Of a stretch of 32,923 nt of DNA, positions 31,889 to 32,923 are shown in pieces; the first letter of the stretch is position 1, and every line of letters begins with the position of its first letter. The notes beneath the pieces are model-generated. The model made no database searches, was not told where the DNA came from, and worked only from the letters and a program-made list of their open reading frames with translations. Source of the stretch: Sphingomonadaceae bacterium (GTDB lineage Bacteria > Pseudomonadota > Alphaproteobacteria > Sphingomonadales > Sphingomonadaceae); contig JANXUP010000005.1 of NCBI GenBank assembly GCA_025356175.1, positions 1-32,923 of the forward strand. The letters are read 5' to 3'. The position numbers were made by a program, and so were the translations under genes.

Positions 31889-32545
31889 TTACTTCTTCGT
31901 CTGGGCTCTGGGATCGTTGTAGCGGAAGGTGCTGTCGGGCACCGCAGCGCCATACTGCTGATTCGACAGCGTCACGATGGTCCGGGTGTTTTGCGCATCG
32001 AGCGTGGCCCAACTCGCCAGTTCGAGCCCGCCCGGCGCGCCGGCCTTGCGCACGAAGACCATGGTGATCACGCCGTATTCGGGATGCTTCCGGTCGCGCA
32101 CTTCAACGCTGACGACCTGCGAACTGCTCGAGGGGACCAGCTTGCCATACTGCATCACGTCGCGGTTGGGATCGAGCAGCGCGCCGAGCGGGCTGTTCTT
32201 GATCGGCCAGCGCTGGACCTGCTTCACGCCGTAATCGACAAAAGTCAGCGCAGAGCCGTCCGAGACGATCAGCATCGGCACGCCCTCCTCGTACTGGAAG
32301 CGAATCCGGCCCGGACGCTTCAGGGTGAGCACGCCCTTGATCCGGTTGCCGCGTGGATCGGCCTGAACGAAATCGGCGCGCATGGTGGAGATCGTGCGCA
32401 ATGCGGTGATCGCGCTGGTGAGATCTGACTGCTGGGACTGCGCCGAAGCGGGGCCGGACGCCACCAGCACGGCAGGAAGGGTCAGGGCCAGCGCGGCGGT
32501 AGCAGCGGCGCTCAGCAGCGAACGGATGGAGAGCTTTATGTTCAT
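31889..32545 (-). CDS. lolA: LolA-family outer-membrane lipoprotein carrier
   Basis: Periplasmic chaperone that moves lipoproteins from LolCDE to the outer membrane. 218 residues from ATG 32545 (MNIKLSIRSLLSAAATAALA), which starts a signal peptide; the frame runs 12 codons further but without signal-peptide sense. The LolA core is visible: MRADFVQADPRGNRIKGVLT, LKRPGRIRFQYEEGVPMLIV, SDGSALTFVDYGVKQVQRWP and the C-terminal FRYNDP. It sits between rpmG and the xthA-ribA pair, a gene order I associate with sphingomonads. I see no clear Shine-Dalgarno: only GGGG touches the ATG. Confidence 0.88.
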   Translation of the reverse strand: MNIKLSIRSLLSAAATAALALTLPAVLVASGPASAQSQQSDLTSAITALRTISTMRADFVQADPRGNRIKGVLTLKRPGRIRFQYEEGVPMLIVSDGSALTFVDYGVKQVQRWPIKNSPLGALLDPNRDVMQYGKLVPSSSSQVVSVEVRDRKHPEYGVITMVFVRKAGAPGGLELASWATLDAQNTRTIVTLSNQQYGAAVPDSTFRYNDPRAQTKK

Positions 32546-32654
32546 CCCCGCGCTGCTAGCCGCGATGGCTTGAACTCGCAATGAACCCCTGCGCCGGCTG
32601 GGCTTAATATACAGGCGGCCCGCGTCCCTTGCAGGAGCGGGCCGGATGAAGCTA

Positions 32655-32674
32655 GCTGCGGGCAGGCCCGCAGC
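32655..32674 (-). terminator. Hairpin after rpmG, possible terminator
   Basis: GCTGCGGGCAGGCCCGCAGC is a perfect 9-bp-arm inverted repeat starting 5 bases past the rpmG stop codon. Its position suits a terminator. However, the minus-strand sequence that follows (TAGCTTC) has only a short T stretch, so it may act as an mRNA-stabilising 3' hairpin. The rest of the 134-bp gap 32546-32679 also contains a weaker GGCCCGC/GCGGGCC pair (32615-32643) and otherwise nothing I can name. Confidence 0.4.
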
Positions 32675-32679
32675 AAAAC

Positions 32680-32847
32680 TTACTTGATCTTGGCTTCCTT
32701 GAACTCGACGTGCTTGCGCACCACCGGGTCATACTTGCGGAAGGTCATCTTCTCGGTCGTGTTGCGCGGGTTCTTCTTGGTGACATAGAAGAAACCGGTT
32801 TCGGCGGTGGAGACCAGCCGGATCTTGACGGTTGCGGGCTTCGCCAT
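32680..32847 (-). CDS. rpmG: 50S ribosomal protein L33
   Basis: 55 residues, exactly the usual size: [20 protein letters not shown] through [20 protein letters not shown] to [11 protein letters not shown]. It contains no cysteines, so it is the zinc-independent paralogue type. AGGA lies about nine bases before the ATG (CAGGATACGTCATG). It is a stand-alone gene with a possible terminator on each side, upstream of lolA. Too short for many ORF cut-offs and easily missed. Confidence 0.96.
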   Translation of the reverse strand: MAKPATVKIRLVSTAETGFFYVTKKNPRNTTEKMTFRKYDPVVRKHVEFKEAKIK

Positions 32848-32886
32848 GACGTATCCTGTAGCTTTCCGATTCGGGCCGAGACCCGC

Positions 32887-32917
32887 AAAAATAGGTGAGG
32901 CGGCATGCGCTGCCGCC
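32887..32917 (-). terminator. Weak intrinsic terminator upstream of rpmG
   Basis: On the minus strand GGCGGCA and TGCCGCC form a 7-bp stem with a GCGCA loop (32917-32899), extended by a bulged GAGG/CCTC. TTTTT follows after seven bases (32891-32887). It would end a minus-strand gene lying beyond the right edge. The gap between stem and T-run makes it a weak call. Confidence 0.4.
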
Positions 32918-32923
32918 CCTCAA

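Noticed and set aside
31802..31921. Short plus-strand frame starting ATG 31802, with GGAGG far upstream at 31721
   Set aside because: The GGAGG is about 77 bases from the ATG; the frame crosses the repeat box and runs antisense into lolA. The GGAGG is better explained as the complement of the RNA loop.

Overview
The window is about 33 kb of GC-rich, densely packed bacterial chromosome. Gene content points to an alphaproteobacterium, most likely Sphingomonadales (Sphingomonas/Erythrobacter/Novosphingobium type). The signs are the lolA - xthA - ribA block, a methionine synthase split into two proteins, a PabB-PabC fusion, an ArsR-methyltransferase fusion leading metF-metH, and many ATGA/GTGA start-stop overlaps. 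This assignment is inferred from gene content, not from a marker gene. I see no tRNA, rRNA, CRISPR array, insertion sequence or prophage; it looks like core chromosome.

Layout. 1-4.3 kb: an oligopeptidase B cut by the left edge (minus strand), divergent from an aminopeptidase P, then a VOC-fold protein and a cupin. 4.4-7.3 kb: a secreted Met/His-rich EF-hand protein followed by an OmpR-type response regulator and its histidine kinase, preceded by helically phased TGCGACA repeats. 7.3-10 kb: secreted M1 aminopeptidase (minus). 10.2-14.2 kb: pabBC fusion, aminotransferase, RluA-type pseudouridine synthase and ArfB, all overlapping. 14.2-17.2 kb (minus): a beta-oxidation-like trio (dehydrogenase, acyl-CoA dehydrogenase, MaoC-type hydratase) under a 19-bp palindrome. 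17.2-17.7 kb: two tiny lipoproteins (minus). 17.8-23.4 kb: sahR-metF-metH(N)-metH(C) under a perfect palindrome. 23.5-27.3 kb: a polytopic membrane protein, a serine hydrolase and RecQ. 27.3-28.7 kb: an SPFH protein / Arc repressor / small membrane protein operon with its own operator-like repeats. 28.8-29.8 kb: a secreted beta-helix protein. 29.8-32.9 kb (minus): rpmG, lolA, a predicted small RNA, xthA, ribA.

How the parts fit. The methionine operon is a complete remethylation unit: MetF makes methyl-THF, the split MetH uses it to remethylate homocysteine, and the SahR-like regulator probably senses S-adenosylhomocysteine. The EF-hand/two-component unit looks autoregulated.

The most interesting signal is that the repeat box in front of the EF-hand gene (18 bp, 17 identical) recurs on the minus strand in the gap between lolA and xthA. 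There it is followed by no gene. Instead, about 145 bp on, there is a strong intrinsic terminator, and the interval contains a stem-loop displaying a CCUCCUUUCC anti-Shine-Dalgarno-like loop. This predicts an unannotated regulatory RNA controlled by the EF-hand-linked two-component system. The longest stretch without a protein gene is 31601-31888 (288 bp), which holds this element.
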